In this document: positions 52,935 through 61,682 of the stretch, one piece after another | Numbering within the stretch: position 1 is the first letter of the stretch | How the letters are laid out: each line of letters starts with the position of its first letter | NCBI GenBank assembly: GCA_965219915.1 | Contig: OZ244794.1 | Span: forward strand, 1,426,001 to 1,490,000 | Source of the DNA: Bin80 sp965219915 | Lineage (GTDB): Bacteria; Bacteroidota; Rhodothermia; Rhodothermales; Bin80 | Reading direction: 5' to 3' | DNA: 64,000 nucleotides | Notes under the pieces: generated by a model | Databases searched by the model: none | Seen by the model: only the letters and a program-made list of their open reading frames with translations | Told to the model about the DNA's origin: nothing | Program-made: the position numbers and the translations under genes

Positions 52935-55900
52935 ATGTCATTCAACTACACAATTCGGGTCGTCTTGGGGTTTTTAATGTTGGTCCTTTTTTCACCAACG
53001 GCAGGATCTGCGCAGCCTTATGACACCACGTATTACAATTCACTCGAGTTTCGCAGCATAGGGCCTTACAGAGGTGGTCGCTCAGCGGCTGTTACAGGAG
53101 TTCCGGGGCAGCCTATGAAAGCATACTTCGGTGCGACCGGTGGAGGGATCTGGAAGTCTACGACGGGGGGCGCTTCCTGGGAAAATATATCGGATGGTTA
53201 CTTTGGAGGAAGCATTGGTGCGGTTGCAGTCAGTACGTGGGATTCCAATGTCATTTATGTCGGCGGTGGAGAAAAGACGGTGCGTGGGAATGTATCACAC
53301 GGCTATGGGATATACAAGTCACTTGATGCAGGCCGTACATGGGAACATAAGGGGCTCTCTGACAGCCATCGGATTCCACGGATTCGCATCCATCCACGCG
53401 ATCCTGATCACGTATACGCTGCTGTGATGGGGCACCTGTCCGGCCCGAATGATGAACGAGGCATATACAGGTCAACGGATGGCGGGGAGTCCTGGGAAAG
53501 GGTTTTGTTTATCAATGACGAGGTGGGCTTTGTTGATCTAGCGATGGATCCTACAAATCCGAGAGTTCTGTACGCCAGTGCATGGCGTGTTATCCGGACA
53601 CCGTACAGCCTGGAAAGTGGCGGTGAGGGTAGCGGGATATGGAAATCAACCGATGGAGGGGACACATGGTCAGAAGTTACCGGGCAGGACAACGGTTTGC
53701 CAAGTGGAACACTGGGCATCAGTGGTCTTGCTATTTCCCCTGTAAACCCGGACAAAATATGGGTCATCATTGAGGCTGCCGAAGGTGGCGTGTTCAGGTC
53801 TGATAATGGAGGCGAGACGTGGCGAAAGATAAACGATGATCGCAATCTTCGGCAGCGCGCCTGGTACTACACACGTATTTACGCAGACACCGCTAACGAG
53901 GATGTGGTGTATGTCCTTAATGTTCAGTTTTGGCGTTCCAAAGACGGAGGAAGTACATATTCAAGCATCTCCACACCTCATGGAGATCATCATGATCTGT
54001 GGATTAATCCCGACGATTCCAATCACCTCATTATTGCTGATGATGGTGGTGCGCAGGTAAGCTTTGACGCCGGAGACAATTGGAGTACATACTACAATCA
54101 GCCCACAGCCCAATTCTATCGCGTTACGACGGACAATCATTTTCCATATCGCATTTTGGGAGCACAGCAGGATAATTCAACCGTACGCATACTGCATACC
54201 GCTAGTGGTCTCAATGAACGGCAATGGGAGCCCACCGCTGGGGGCGAGAGTGGCTGGCTAGCCCCAAAACCGGATAACCCGCAGATCGTCTACGGAGGAT
54301 CATACGGTGGCTATTTGACGCGTGTTGATCATGATACCGGGGAGCGTCGAGCCGTAAATGTGTACCCCGACAATCCGATGGGGCATGGTGCGGAAGGAAT
54401 GCATTATCGATTTCAATGGAATTTCCCCATACTGTTTTCAATGCACGATTACAATGTGCTATATGCGGCTGGTAACCATCTTTTCCGCACTACCGACGAA
54501 GGACAATCCTGGGAGATGGTCAGTCCAGACCTGACACGAGCAGATTCCACAAAGCTTGGTCCAAGTGGCGGACCAATTACGAAGGACAACACGGGGGTTG
54601 AATACTATGCCACGATCTTCACGGTCGCTGAGAGTCCCCATGATCCCCAGGTTCTCTGGGCAGGGTCTGATGATGGACTTGTTCATATTACCCGTGATGG
54701 TGGAGCCACCTGGGAGGATATAACCCCGGAGGGGATGCCGGAGTGGATGCAGGTCAATGACTTGGTAGCTCATCCGACGATGGAGGGAGGAGCCTATTTT
54801 GCCGGTACACGCTATAAGCTTGACGACTTTGCGCCATACATTTACAAGACAACCAATTATGGTGCGGGCTGGGAGCTGATTGTTGACGGGATTGACGAAC
54901 AGCATTTTACCCGTGCCATTCAGCCGGATCCAGTGCGTCACGGGCTCCTGTGGGCCGGGACAGAGTCAGGCTTGTACATCTCCTTTGATGATGGAGAGAA
55001 CTGGAGCCAATTCCAGCAGAATTTACCAATCGTGCCAATCACAGACTTGGACTGGAAAGAAAATGACCTGATCGTAGCTACCCAAGGACGTTCGTTCTGG
55101 GTCATGGATGATGTAACTCCATTGCATCAGTTATCCGATACAATGGCTTCCAGGTCGATGTGGTTGTACGATTCGGCTCCGACCTGGCGGACTGGAGGAA
55201 GTGTTAGTCTACGATACTGGTTCAAAGAGGCACCGGATTCCAGCACCACCAAACTGCGGATTCTCGAATCTGATGGTACGATAATCAAGACCTTTAGCGC
55301 AGAAGACGGAGATCTTGATATAGAGGCGGGGATGAATGTATTCAATTGGAATACCCGTTATGAGGATGCTGAGTCATTCTCTGGACTCATTATGTGGGCG
55401 GGCAGTGTTCGAGGTCCCAGGGCAGCTCCCGGAGCCTATCGAACTCGGCTTATCGCGGGCGATGACTCACTGGAAGTCACCTTTGAACTGCGCAAAGATC
55501 CCCGTTCAGGCTCAAGTGTAGCCGATTTGCAAGAGCAATTTGATTTTCTGATTGGGATAAGAGATAAGCTCACGGAGACCCATGAGGCGATCAAGGAAAT
55601 TCGTGAATTACGTACCCAGATTCGAAGAATAACCGGCAATATGGATGAGGAGCATGCGGCCATCACAGATTCCGCGAAAGCTCTAATCCGAAAGATTACG
55701 GAGATTGAGGAGACACTCTATCAAACGAAAAATCAAAGCCGCCAGGATCCGCTGAACTTCCCGATCAGATTGAACAATAAGTTGGCTGCTGTTGGAGGCA
55801 ATGCTTCTATTGGAGATTTTCGCCCCACGGATCAAGCTGTTGAGGTACGCGACAATCTTGTGATGCTTATTGACACAGAGTTGGAAGAATTGCGGTCTAT

Positions 55901-55973
55901 ATTGGAGTCAGACGTTCCCGCGCTTAATGCGATGATCCGGCAAGCAAACATACCGGCTATAAGTTCAAATTAG
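52935..55973 (+). CDS. Exported sortilin/BNR-repeat 'glycosyl hydrolase'-type propeller protein
   Basis: A 1012-residue exported protein with a signal peptide at ~1-26 (GFLMLVLFSPTAGSAQ). Residues ~35-720 hold two large beta-propellers with many Asp-box motifs (GIWKSTTGGASWENI, GIYKSLDAGRTWEH, GIYRSTDGGESWERV, GIWKSTDGGDTWSEV, GVFRSDNGGETWRKI, LYISFDDGENWSQF). A Fn3-like part follows (FNWNTRYEDAESFSGLIMW), then a C-terminal coiled helical region (~830-1000; LQEQFDFLIGIRDKLTETHEAIKEIRELRTQIRRI). This architecture is very common in Rhodothermota and other Bacteroidota-like genomes, where it is annotated as glycosyl hydrolase or VPS10/sortilin-like. The catalytic activity is unproven, and a binding role is as likely. 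Stands alone after tRNA-Ala. Confidence 0.88.
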   Translation: MSFNYTIRVVLGFLMLVLFSPTAGSAQPYDTTYYNSLEFRSIGPYRGGRSAAVTGVPGQPMKAYFGATGGGIWKSTTGGASWENISDGYFGGSIGAVAVSTWDSNVIYVGGGEKTVRGNVSHGYGIYKSLDAGRTWEHKGLSDSHRIPRIRIHPRDPDHVYAAVMGHLSGPNDERGIYRSTDGGESWERVLFINDEVGFVDLAMDPTNPRVLYASAWRVIRTPYSLESGGEGSGIWKSTDGGDTWSEVTGQDNGLPSGTLGISGLAISPVNPDKIWVIIEAAEGGVFRSDNGGETWRKINDDRNLRQRAWYYTRIYADTANEDVVYVLNVQFWRSKDGGSTYSSISTPHGDHHDLWINPDDSNHLIIADDGGAQVSFDAGDNWSTYYNQPTAQFYRVTTDNHFPYRILGAQQDNSTVRILHTASGLNERQWEPTAGGESGWLAPKPDNPQIVYGGSYGGYLTRVDHDTGERRAVNVYPDNPMGHGAEGMHYRFQWNFPILFSMHDYNVLYAAGNHLFRTTDEGQSWEMVSPDLTRADSTKLGPSGGPITKDNTGVEYYATIFTVAESPHDPQVLWAGSDDGLVHITRDGGATWEDITPEGMPEWMQVNDLVAHPTMEGGAYFAGTRYKLDDFAPYIYKTTNYGAGWELIVDGIDEQHFTRAIQPDPVRHGLLWAGTESGLYISFDDGENWSQFQQNLPIVPITDLDWKENDLIVATQGRSFWVMDDVTPLHQLSDTMASRSMWLYDSAPTWRTGGSVSLRYWFKEAPDSSTTKLRILESDGTIIKTFSAEDGDLDIEAGMNVFNWNTRYEDAESFSGLIMWAGSVRGPRAAPGAYRTRLIAGDDSLEVTFELRKDPRSGSSVADLQEQFDFLIGIRDKLTETHEAIKEIRELRTQIRRITGNMDEEHAAITDSAKALIRKITEIEETLYQTKNQSRQDPLNFPIRLNNKLAAVGGNASIGDFRPTDQAVEVRDNLVMLIDTELEELRSILESDVPALNAMIRQANIPAISSN

Positions 55974-56183
55974 CGAGAAGGCGGACTTACGGGGGTGAAA
56001 AAACGGGGAATATCTTTGCCCATGGATCATACCGCGCACAATTTCCAATAGGAAATGTGTGTGAGTAATGAGGCTATGGTAAGCGCCATGATGGTGTGTT
56101 GTCCCATCGGCTAATAATGGTTATCGATGGGTACTATAACCCCTCCACCCAACCTGCATCCTCAGGCAATTCATCTCGAGCGT

Positions 56184-58157
56184 CTATCGCACGATGGACA
56201 TTGCTTTCGATCGTCTAACAACTTTATCGTCCATAACGATCTTCAGCGTATAAAAATATGCTCCCGAGGGTAAGTCGCCAGTGTTGATCTGCATAGTATG
56301 CCCCGTGCCCGCGCCGAACGATTTGTTGGGCAGCATTTTGACAGTCCGCCCCAATAAATCCGTGATGGCGACCGAGACTTGTGCTGGTTCAGGCAGATCA
56401 AAGGCTATTTTTGTCGAGTTCGATAATGGGTTTGGATAATTTCCATAAAGAGCAAGAGATATGGCCTCCTCGGTTTGTTCGGTAGCTACCCCCATGTTGT
56501 CCTGGATCGTTACTGTAAGAGTATGGGATACCATATAGCCTGTTCCCGACGCCGAGAGTGTCAGAGTTACTTCATCATCCAAGAGATCAGTATCTTCTGT
56601 CGCAGTCAAGGTTACTGTCTGTTCTTGGTCCCAGTTGCTTGCTGTAAACGTCAGCACATTCAGATCCAGCATTAGATCTGTGTTTTCATGCCCGGTGAGG
56701 GTTACCGTCACATCGCTTGAAGGCTGCGTCGTAAGTGCAACGTTGAAGGATGTCATGTCTCCCTCCATAAGCTCCACCGACGTGGGGGTTGATATTCCCG
56801 GCATATCAAGGTCGGTGATGGTGACTTCTTGCGAGATCGGGATGCTTGCAACTATCCCGGAGGGCAGGTTAGTGGTATCCAGTTCCACCGTGAAGGTCTC
56901 ATCCTCAATGTCGTTATCTCTATAAGTTTGAATTCTATACTCCCCTTCCGTGGTTCCACTATTGATGTTCAGATTTACAGGAGATGTACTATCATAATCA
57001 CTGGATTCAGCGGTACCGGGTGAGAGTGTTAGCGGGATCGCTACCTCAGTGTTCAGTGCGTTGGATAGTTGAACGGTTACCGTGATCAACTCTCCCTCAT
57101 TTACCGGATTCTGATCTACCAAAAGACTAGCTGCTGCATCAAGGTCCCTGATGGTCACCTCCCCCGAGACCGGGCTACCTTCCCTTACATCGGAGGGCAG
57201 GTTACTGGTATCCAGTTCCACCGTGAAGGTCTCATCCTCAATGTCGTTATCTCTATAAGTTTGAATCGAATACTCCGCCTCCGTGGCTCCACTGTTGATG
57301 TTCAGATTTATAGGGGTGGTGCTGTCATAATCACCGGGTTCAGCGGTGCCGGGTGAGAGTGTTAGTGGGATCAATACATCGGTGTTCAGCGCGTTGGACA
57401 GTTGTACGGTCACCGTGACCGAATCTCCCTCATCTACCAGGTTCTGATCTACGGACAGACTGGCTCTCGGTGTATTTCCTACAACATTTTTCAAATCAAA
57501 GCGGAAGGTTCCCACTGGCTTGACGGATCCGTCAACCAGAAACGGAGAGCTTGTAATACGACTGATAGGCTCCCTTGGAATAGTCTCCTGATTTGGCGAA
57601 GTGTAGTCGGAGCCGCTATCGGTTCCTGCATCGTACACAAATAAATCAACCTCAAGCGAATCAACCCAATCCCCATCCGAACCCAGTAAATCCAACCCTG
57701 ACACACCGACAAACCAGTCCGGGCTGGGTGCCACCATTGATGTAACTGTCACACGGTTCCAAGATGGGCGAATATCGAAGGTGATTGTTTGAGAACCGGG
57801 TGAATTCATTACCGATCCCTCTACGATACCACCCGCATTCAGTGCGCTGATTGCTTGGTTGATTTCGCTTCTAAGTGGTCCCTTGCTTCCAAGTTCGGCC
57901 ATTCGCTTGATGCCCTCACTTGCAATCGCCCCTGTATCCCAAAATGACACTGTACTGTCATGGGTACCTCCAATCATCCCGGAGAAATGAGGACTAGAGG
58001 GAAAGTTTGTAGGATGTGTGCTGGAAGACCAAGTAGCCGTGAAGGTGAGATCATAGGTGGCGGTACCTTGTGCAATCACGATTGACACCAGGAGAAAACT
58101 CACCGCTATGCAGCAGATCAGAAACTTCTGAATTGTGCCTGTATAATTTTTAGACAT
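56184..58157 (-). CDS. Spondin-N plus Calx-beta surface protein with type IX-like sorting domain
   Basis: A 657-residue exported protein, signal peptide ~1-30 (FLICCIAVSFLLVSIVIAQG). Residues ~32-225 match a spondin N-terminal domain: YDLTFTATWSSSTHPTNFPSSPHFSGMIGGTHDSTVSFWDTGAIASEGIKRMAELG, and PDWFVGVSGLDLLGSDGDWVDSLEVDLFVYDAGTDSG, with the expected acidic Ca2+-site residues. Two nearly identical Calx-beta domains (~225-445; ASLSVDQNLVDEGDSVTVTVQLSNAL) and a third beta domain follow. A C-terminal sorting domain closes the chain (GNYPNPLSNSTKIAFDL ... LPSGAYFYTLKI). Spondin-N domains are best known from animal extracellular matrix. Ca2+-dependent surface adhesion is inferred. Downstream of dtd/rdgB on the same strand but with its own 100-nt gap. 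Confidence 0.88.
   Translation of the reverse strand: MSKNYTGTIQKFLICCIAVSFLLVSIVIAQGTATYDLTFTATWSSSTHPTNFPSSPHFSGMIGGTHDSTVSFWDTGAIASEGIKRMAELGSKGPLRSEINQAISALNAGGIVEGSVMNSPGSQTITFDIRPSWNRVTVTSMVAPSPDWFVGVSGLDLLGSDGDWVDSLEVDLFVYDAGTDSGSDYTSPNQETIPREPISRITSSPFLVDGSVKPVGTFRFDLKNVVGNTPRASLSVDQNLVDEGDSVTVTVQLSNALNTDVLIPLTLSPGTAEPGDYDSTTPINLNINSGATEAEYSIQTYRDNDIEDETFTVELDTSNLPSDVREGSPVSGEVTIRDLDAAASLLVDQNPVNEGELITVTVQLSNALNTEVAIPLTLSPGTAESSDYDSTSPVNLNINSGTTEGEYRIQTYRDNDIEDETFTVELDTTNLPSGIVASIPISQEVTITDLDMPGISTPTSVELMEGDMTSFNVALTTQPSSDVTVTLTGHENTDLMLDLNVLTFTASNWDQEQTVTLTATEDTDLLDDEVTLTLSASGTGYMVSHTLTVTIQDNMGVATEQTEEAISLALYGNYPNPLSNSTKIAFDLPEPAQVSVAITDLLGRTVKMLPNKSFGAGTGHTMQINTGDLPSGAYFYTLKIVMDDKVVRRSKAMSIVR
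56878..57480 (-). repeat. 333-bp Calx-beta duplication in the spondin-N gene
   Basis: Two in-frame units of 111 codons are nearly identical in DNA. AGTTCCACCGTGAAGGTCTC occurs at 56881 and again at 57214, 333 bp apart, with matching sequence on either side. This is a recent domain duplication like the one at 36501-37400. Confidence 0.85.
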
Positions 58158-58258
58158 GGAACAGTTAGGCTTCGCTATGGAGGAGTAGAACTCTTTACTG
58201 ACCGCTCAGGTTTTGTGCTTGCTACTTTCGTCTTTTCTGGTCGGATTCCAGTTCACAC

Positions 58259-58723
58259 TTAAGCTATTTTTTGAGTCTTTGGTTCACGCTCAATCGAAAT
58301 GGTGACGGGCCCATCATTCACCAGGGAAACTTGCATGAATGCACCGAAGCTACCACAGGCTACCGGGTATCCCAGCTCATCCGAGAGTCTATCCTTGAAG
58401 TATTCATACAGCGGCTCTGCAACTTCGGGGCGGGCTGCTTCGACAAATGAGGGCCGGCGTCCTTTCTTCGTTTTGCCGTAGAGTGTGAATTGGGATATAA
58501 GCAAGACATCGCCGCGGACATCCCTTACGGATAAATTCATATGTCCCGCATCATCTGCAAAGATGCGAAGCTGAGCACATTTGCGTGCTAACCAATCCGC
58601 TTCTGCTGTGGTGTCGTATGAGTGAATCCCCAGAAATACTAACAATCCCCGATCAATAGCACCAATTGTGGTGTTATCAACGGTTACGGAAGCTTCACGG
58701 ACGCGTTGTACAAGGGCGATCAT
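58259..58723 (-). CDS. dtd: D-aminoacyl-tRNA deacylase
   Basis: A 154-residue DTD. It opens MIALVQRVREASVTVDNTTIGAIDRGLLVFLGI and contains LNLSVRDVRGDVLLISQFTLYGKTKKGRRPSF, with the SQFTLYG active-site motif. The second catalytic motif is NDGPVTI near the C-terminus, the usual cross-subunit Gly-cisPro-type partner (NxGPVT). The enzyme removes D-amino acids (and glycine from tRNA-Ala) from tRNAs. Its first codon overlaps the rdgB stop by 4 nt (ATGA), so the two are coupled. Length is typical. Confidence 0.96.
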   Translation of the reverse strand: MIALVQRVREASVTVDNTTIGAIDRGLLVFLGIHSYDTTAEADWLARKCAQLRIFADDAGHMNLSVRDVRGDVLLISQFTLYGKTKKGRRPSFVEAARPEVAEPLYEYFKDRLSDELGYPVACGSFGAFMQVSLVNDGPVTISIEREPKTQKIA

Positions 58724-59328
58724 TGAGTCTGTATTTCGTTGAGAAAGTCCAAGAGTTTGGCCGCACTGCGCCCTCGGTGGCTGATCTCATTTTTTTCTTC
58801 ACGGGAAAGCTGCGCAAGGCTAATTTTGCTCCCCTCAGGAACGAAGATCGACTCGTAACCGAAGCCTTTGGTGGACATTTCAGATGTTGCAATATGTCCA
58901 CTCAGGCATCCCCTAAAGTACTTGAGACCGCCAGAATACGCTAAAGCTAGTATAGTAATGAACTGCGCCTTGCGGTTTGTTTCATTTGCAAGCATCTGAA
59001 GCACCAGGGTTCGATTGTCTAGGTCATCCTTGTTTGTGCCGGCGAAGCGTGCAGAGCGCACGCCAGGTTGCCCGTTGAGGGCATCAATGCATAGTCCGGT
59101 ATCGTCCCCAAGTGCCCAAAGCCCAGTATAATCGTACGCACTTAAGGCTTTAAGTGCTGCGTTTTCTTCAAGCGAGGAAGCAGTTTCGTCCACTGAGGGT
59201 GCGTCTGGAAAGGCAGACAGATCCACGACATCAGCGGAAGCGGAAGCTAGAAGAAGTTTAAGCTCCGCCGCCTTGTGAGTATTGCGGGTAGCTAGAACCA
59301 GTTTAAGAGGCGAGTAAACGCTTGTCAT
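58720..59328 (-). CDS. rdgB: XTP/dITP diphosphatase (RdgB/HAM1)
   Basis: A 202-residue non-canonical purine NTP pyrophosphatase. The phosphate-binding opening is LKLVLATRNTHKAAELKLLL. Then come SVDETASSLEENAALKALSAYDYTG, LWALGDDTGLCIDALNGQPGVRSARFAG (catalytic Asp-Asp), and GFGYESIFVPEGSKISLAQLSREEKNEISHRGRSAAKLLDFL, the specificity helix with SHRGRA-type motif. It hydrolyses dITP, XTP and ITP to monophosphates and protects DNA. It is translationally coupled to dtd. No unusual features; the start ATG at 59328 directly precedes the VYSPLKLVLATRN opening. Confidence 0.96.
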   Translation of the reverse strand: MTSVYSPLKLVLATRNTHKAAELKLLLASASADVVDLSAFPDAPSVDETASSLEENAALKALSAYDYTGLWALGDDTGLCIDALNGQPGVRSARFAGTNKDDLDNRTLVLQMLANETNRKAQFITILALAYSGGLKYFRGCLSGHIATSEMSTKGFGYESIFVPEGSKISLAQLSREEKNEISHRGRSAAKLLDFLNEIQTQ

Positions 59329-59600
59329 GAACTAGATTTCTGTTTAAATACTCCTACCATATGGTACTCGTAAAATTCCCCAAACCCTTGTTTGTTGAGA
59401 ATATGCGTGTTTTTGTGGGATAGCTGGAGCAATTGACTGATTCTTACACGCAACGGATCCGTCACTAAGTGAATTCAATATGTTGAGGTTTCCCTCTCTG
59501 CCTGGACCTTGTCCAGCAAGCTACCTTTGCTAGATTTGAGTTAATGTTGATCATTGACCAATGCTAATGGTTTACGTGCTCGGCATGTGAACTGCAATCA

Positions 59601-61031
59601 ATGAAAAGCACAAGATTTGACGAGATTACGGCACTCTGCAAGCGCAGGGGATTTGTTTTTCAGTCTTCTGAGATATACGGTGGACTGGGAGCCACCTATG
59701 ACTACGGCCCCTTGGGCGTTGAACTGAAGCAAAATGTGCGCGAGCAGTGGTGGCGCGACATGGTTTATGCCAACGAAAACATCGAAGGCATAGACGCAGC
59801 AATACTGATGCATCCCAGAGTATGGAAAGCTTCTGGGCATGTTGATGCATTTCACGATCCCTTGATTGATGATAAAGCATCAAAGCGTCGATATCGTGCT
59901 GATCAACTTATTGAGCAACACATAGACCGTCTGCGGTCAAAAGGCAAAACGGACCGTGCAGATGCAGTGCAAAAACGATTCACGGAGGCACTCAATGCAG
60001 AGGATATGCCGAAAGCACTCCATTCGCTCATTCTATCAGAAGAAATTCGTGGCCCCGACTCGGGAGCATTCGACTGGACTGATGTACGTCAGTTCAATAT
60101 GATGTTCGAAACAAAAGTGGGAGCTCTTGCTGGTGAGGACTCCTCGATCTACCTACGCCCCGAAACCGCACAGGGCATCTTCGTGAATTTTCAGAACGTA
60201 CTGGCAACTTCACGTGTGCAGATTCCGTTTGGCATTGCCCAAATCGGCAAAGCTTTCCGCAATGAAATTGTTGCACGCCAGTTCATTTTCCGGATGCGTG
60301 AATTTGAGCAAATGGAAATGCAATACTTCGTGCAGCCAGGTACGCAACATGAGGCATATGAGCTATGGCGTTCGCGCAGGTGGGACTGGCATGTACGGAA
60401 CGGCATCCCGGCGTCGAAACTTCGCTGGCATGTCCACGAAAAGCCCGCCCATTATGCTGATGCAGCCGTTGATATTCAGTATGAATTCCCGATTGGCTGG
60501 CAGGAGATTGAGGGAATCCACTCCAGGACAGACTATGACCTCCGCAGACATCAGGAGTACTCTGGGAAAAAGATGCAAATCTTTGATCAGGCATCAGGTA
60601 ACAGATTCATCCCGTTTGTAGTCGAAACCTCTGCCGGATTGGACAGAACGGTCTTGATGCTGCTTTGTGAAGCCTATCGCCAAGACACAATTGAGGGGCG
60701 AAGCCGCACGGTCATGGCCTTCGCACCATCCGTGGCACCCATAAAGGTCGGTGTATTTCCGTTGCTGCGTAGAGATGGTATGCCGGAGCGTGCCCGTGCC
60801 ATCACTGATGCGCTCAGACGCGAGTGGAATGTGTTCTACGACGAAAAAGGATCCATAGGTAAGCGTTACCGCAGGATGGATGAGGCGGGTGCGCCGCTAT
60901 GCATTACCATCGATCGCAAGACCCTCGAAGGGGAGGGGGTCACTGTTCGCAACCGAGATACCCTGGAGCAGGTACGGATAGCTGATGATCAGGTATCAGC
61001 GTTTGTTTCGGATGCAATGCGTGGTGTTTAG
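59601..61031 (+). CDS. glyS: Glycine--tRNA ligase, single-chain (eukaryote/archaea-like) type
   Basis: A 476-residue class II glycyl-tRNA synthetase of the alpha2 type. It opens FDEITALCKRRGFVFQSSEIYGGLGATYDYGPLGVELKQNV, with the family's conserved YGP. Motif 2 is FRNEIVARQFIFRMREFEQMEMQYF, and motif 3 is FVVETSAGLDRTVLMLLCEAY. The C-terminal anticodon-binding domain spans ~375-470 (VAPIKVGVFPLLRRDGMPERARAITDALRREWNVFYDEKGSIGKRYRRMDEAGAPLCITID). This single-chain form is usual in Bacteroidota and relatives, unlike the alpha2beta2 enzyme of E. coli. The stop overlaps the convergent dipeptidase 3' end by 4 nt. Confidence 0.97.
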   Translation: MKSTRFDEITALCKRRGFVFQSSEIYGGLGATYDYGPLGVELKQNVREQWWRDMVYANENIEGIDAAILMHPRVWKASGHVDAFHDPLIDDKASKRRYRADQLIEQHIDRLRSKGKTDRADAVQKRFTEALNAEDMPKALHSLILSEEIRGPDSGAFDWTDVRQFNMMFETKVGALAGEDSSIYLRPETAQGIFVNFQNVLATSRVQIPFGIAQIGKAFRNEIVARQFIFRMREFEQMEMQYFVQPGTQHEAYELWRSRRWDWHVRNGIPASKLRWHVHEKPAHYADAAVDIQYEFPIGWQEIEGIHSRTDYDLRRHQEYSGKKMQIFDQASGNRFIPFVVETSAGLDRTVLMLLCEAYRQDTIEGRSRTVMAFAPSVAPIKVGVFPLLRRDGMPERARAITDALRREWNVFYDEKGSIGKRYRRMDEAGAPLCITIDRKTLEGEGVTVRNRDTLEQVRIADDQVSAFVSDAMRGV

Positions 61032-61682
61032 CTGGTGGCTTGATCCTCAACAGCCTGCCAGACTCTGAGTGCGTTGCCTCCGAGAATCTTTTCAATATCT
61101 TCGTCGGAATACCCGCGACGCAGCAATTCGGCAATCAGGTTAGGATACGTAGAAACATCCTCCAGGTCTTTGGGCAGTGCGGTCACCCCGTCGAAATCAC
61201 TGCCAATACCGACATGATCTATCCCAACCAGTTCGACAATATGATCAATGTGGTCTACCAATTCCGGCAGCGTGCCCAACGGATTTGATTTGCGCTGAGA
61301 TTCGCGATAGCGGGCACCCTCTTCGCTGTCGGCAGAGATATTGTTTTCTTCCAGATAGTCTTCGATCGCAGCAGACAGTGCGCGTCCGGGCTCCTGGTAT
61401 TCGCCACGAACGAAAGAGGAGCCATAACTGACCATGATTACCCCGCCCTTGGCAGCAGTTGCCCGGATGAGTTCGTCGCTCAAATTACGCTCCCAGCCCG
61501 GTGTAAAATGGCGGGCAGAAGAGTGTGTAGCAAGCACGGGTGCACTGCTACGACGCAGAATTTGGGATATGGTGCTGTCGGTCAGATGGGAGATATCTAT
61601 GATCATGCCAAGGCGATTCATATGGTCTACAACCTCTTCTCCAAGTGGGCTGAGACCATTCCATGTCCGCGTTGAATCGTAG
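61028..61682 (-). pseudogene. Peptidase M19 (membrane-dipeptidase-like) gene, 3' part, split by an insertion sequence
   Basis: The C-terminal two thirds of an M19 dipeptidase: RTWNGLSPLGEEVVDHMNRLGMIIDISHLTDSTISQIL, APVLATHSSARHF (metal ligand His), GVIMVSYGSSFV, and GIDHVGIGSDFDGVTALPKDLED, closing with YSDEDIEKILGGNALRVW. These are the conserved zinc-site and C-terminal helices. The N-terminal part lies at 63783-64000 on the same strand. Joining 61682 to 63787 with a single GTAG restores the codons for Asp-Ser-Ser-Tyr-Asp-Ser-Thr in frame, so the gene was recently intact. An ATG at 61696 inside the IS end could start a truncated product, which would lack N-terminal metal ligands. Confidence 0.92.
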
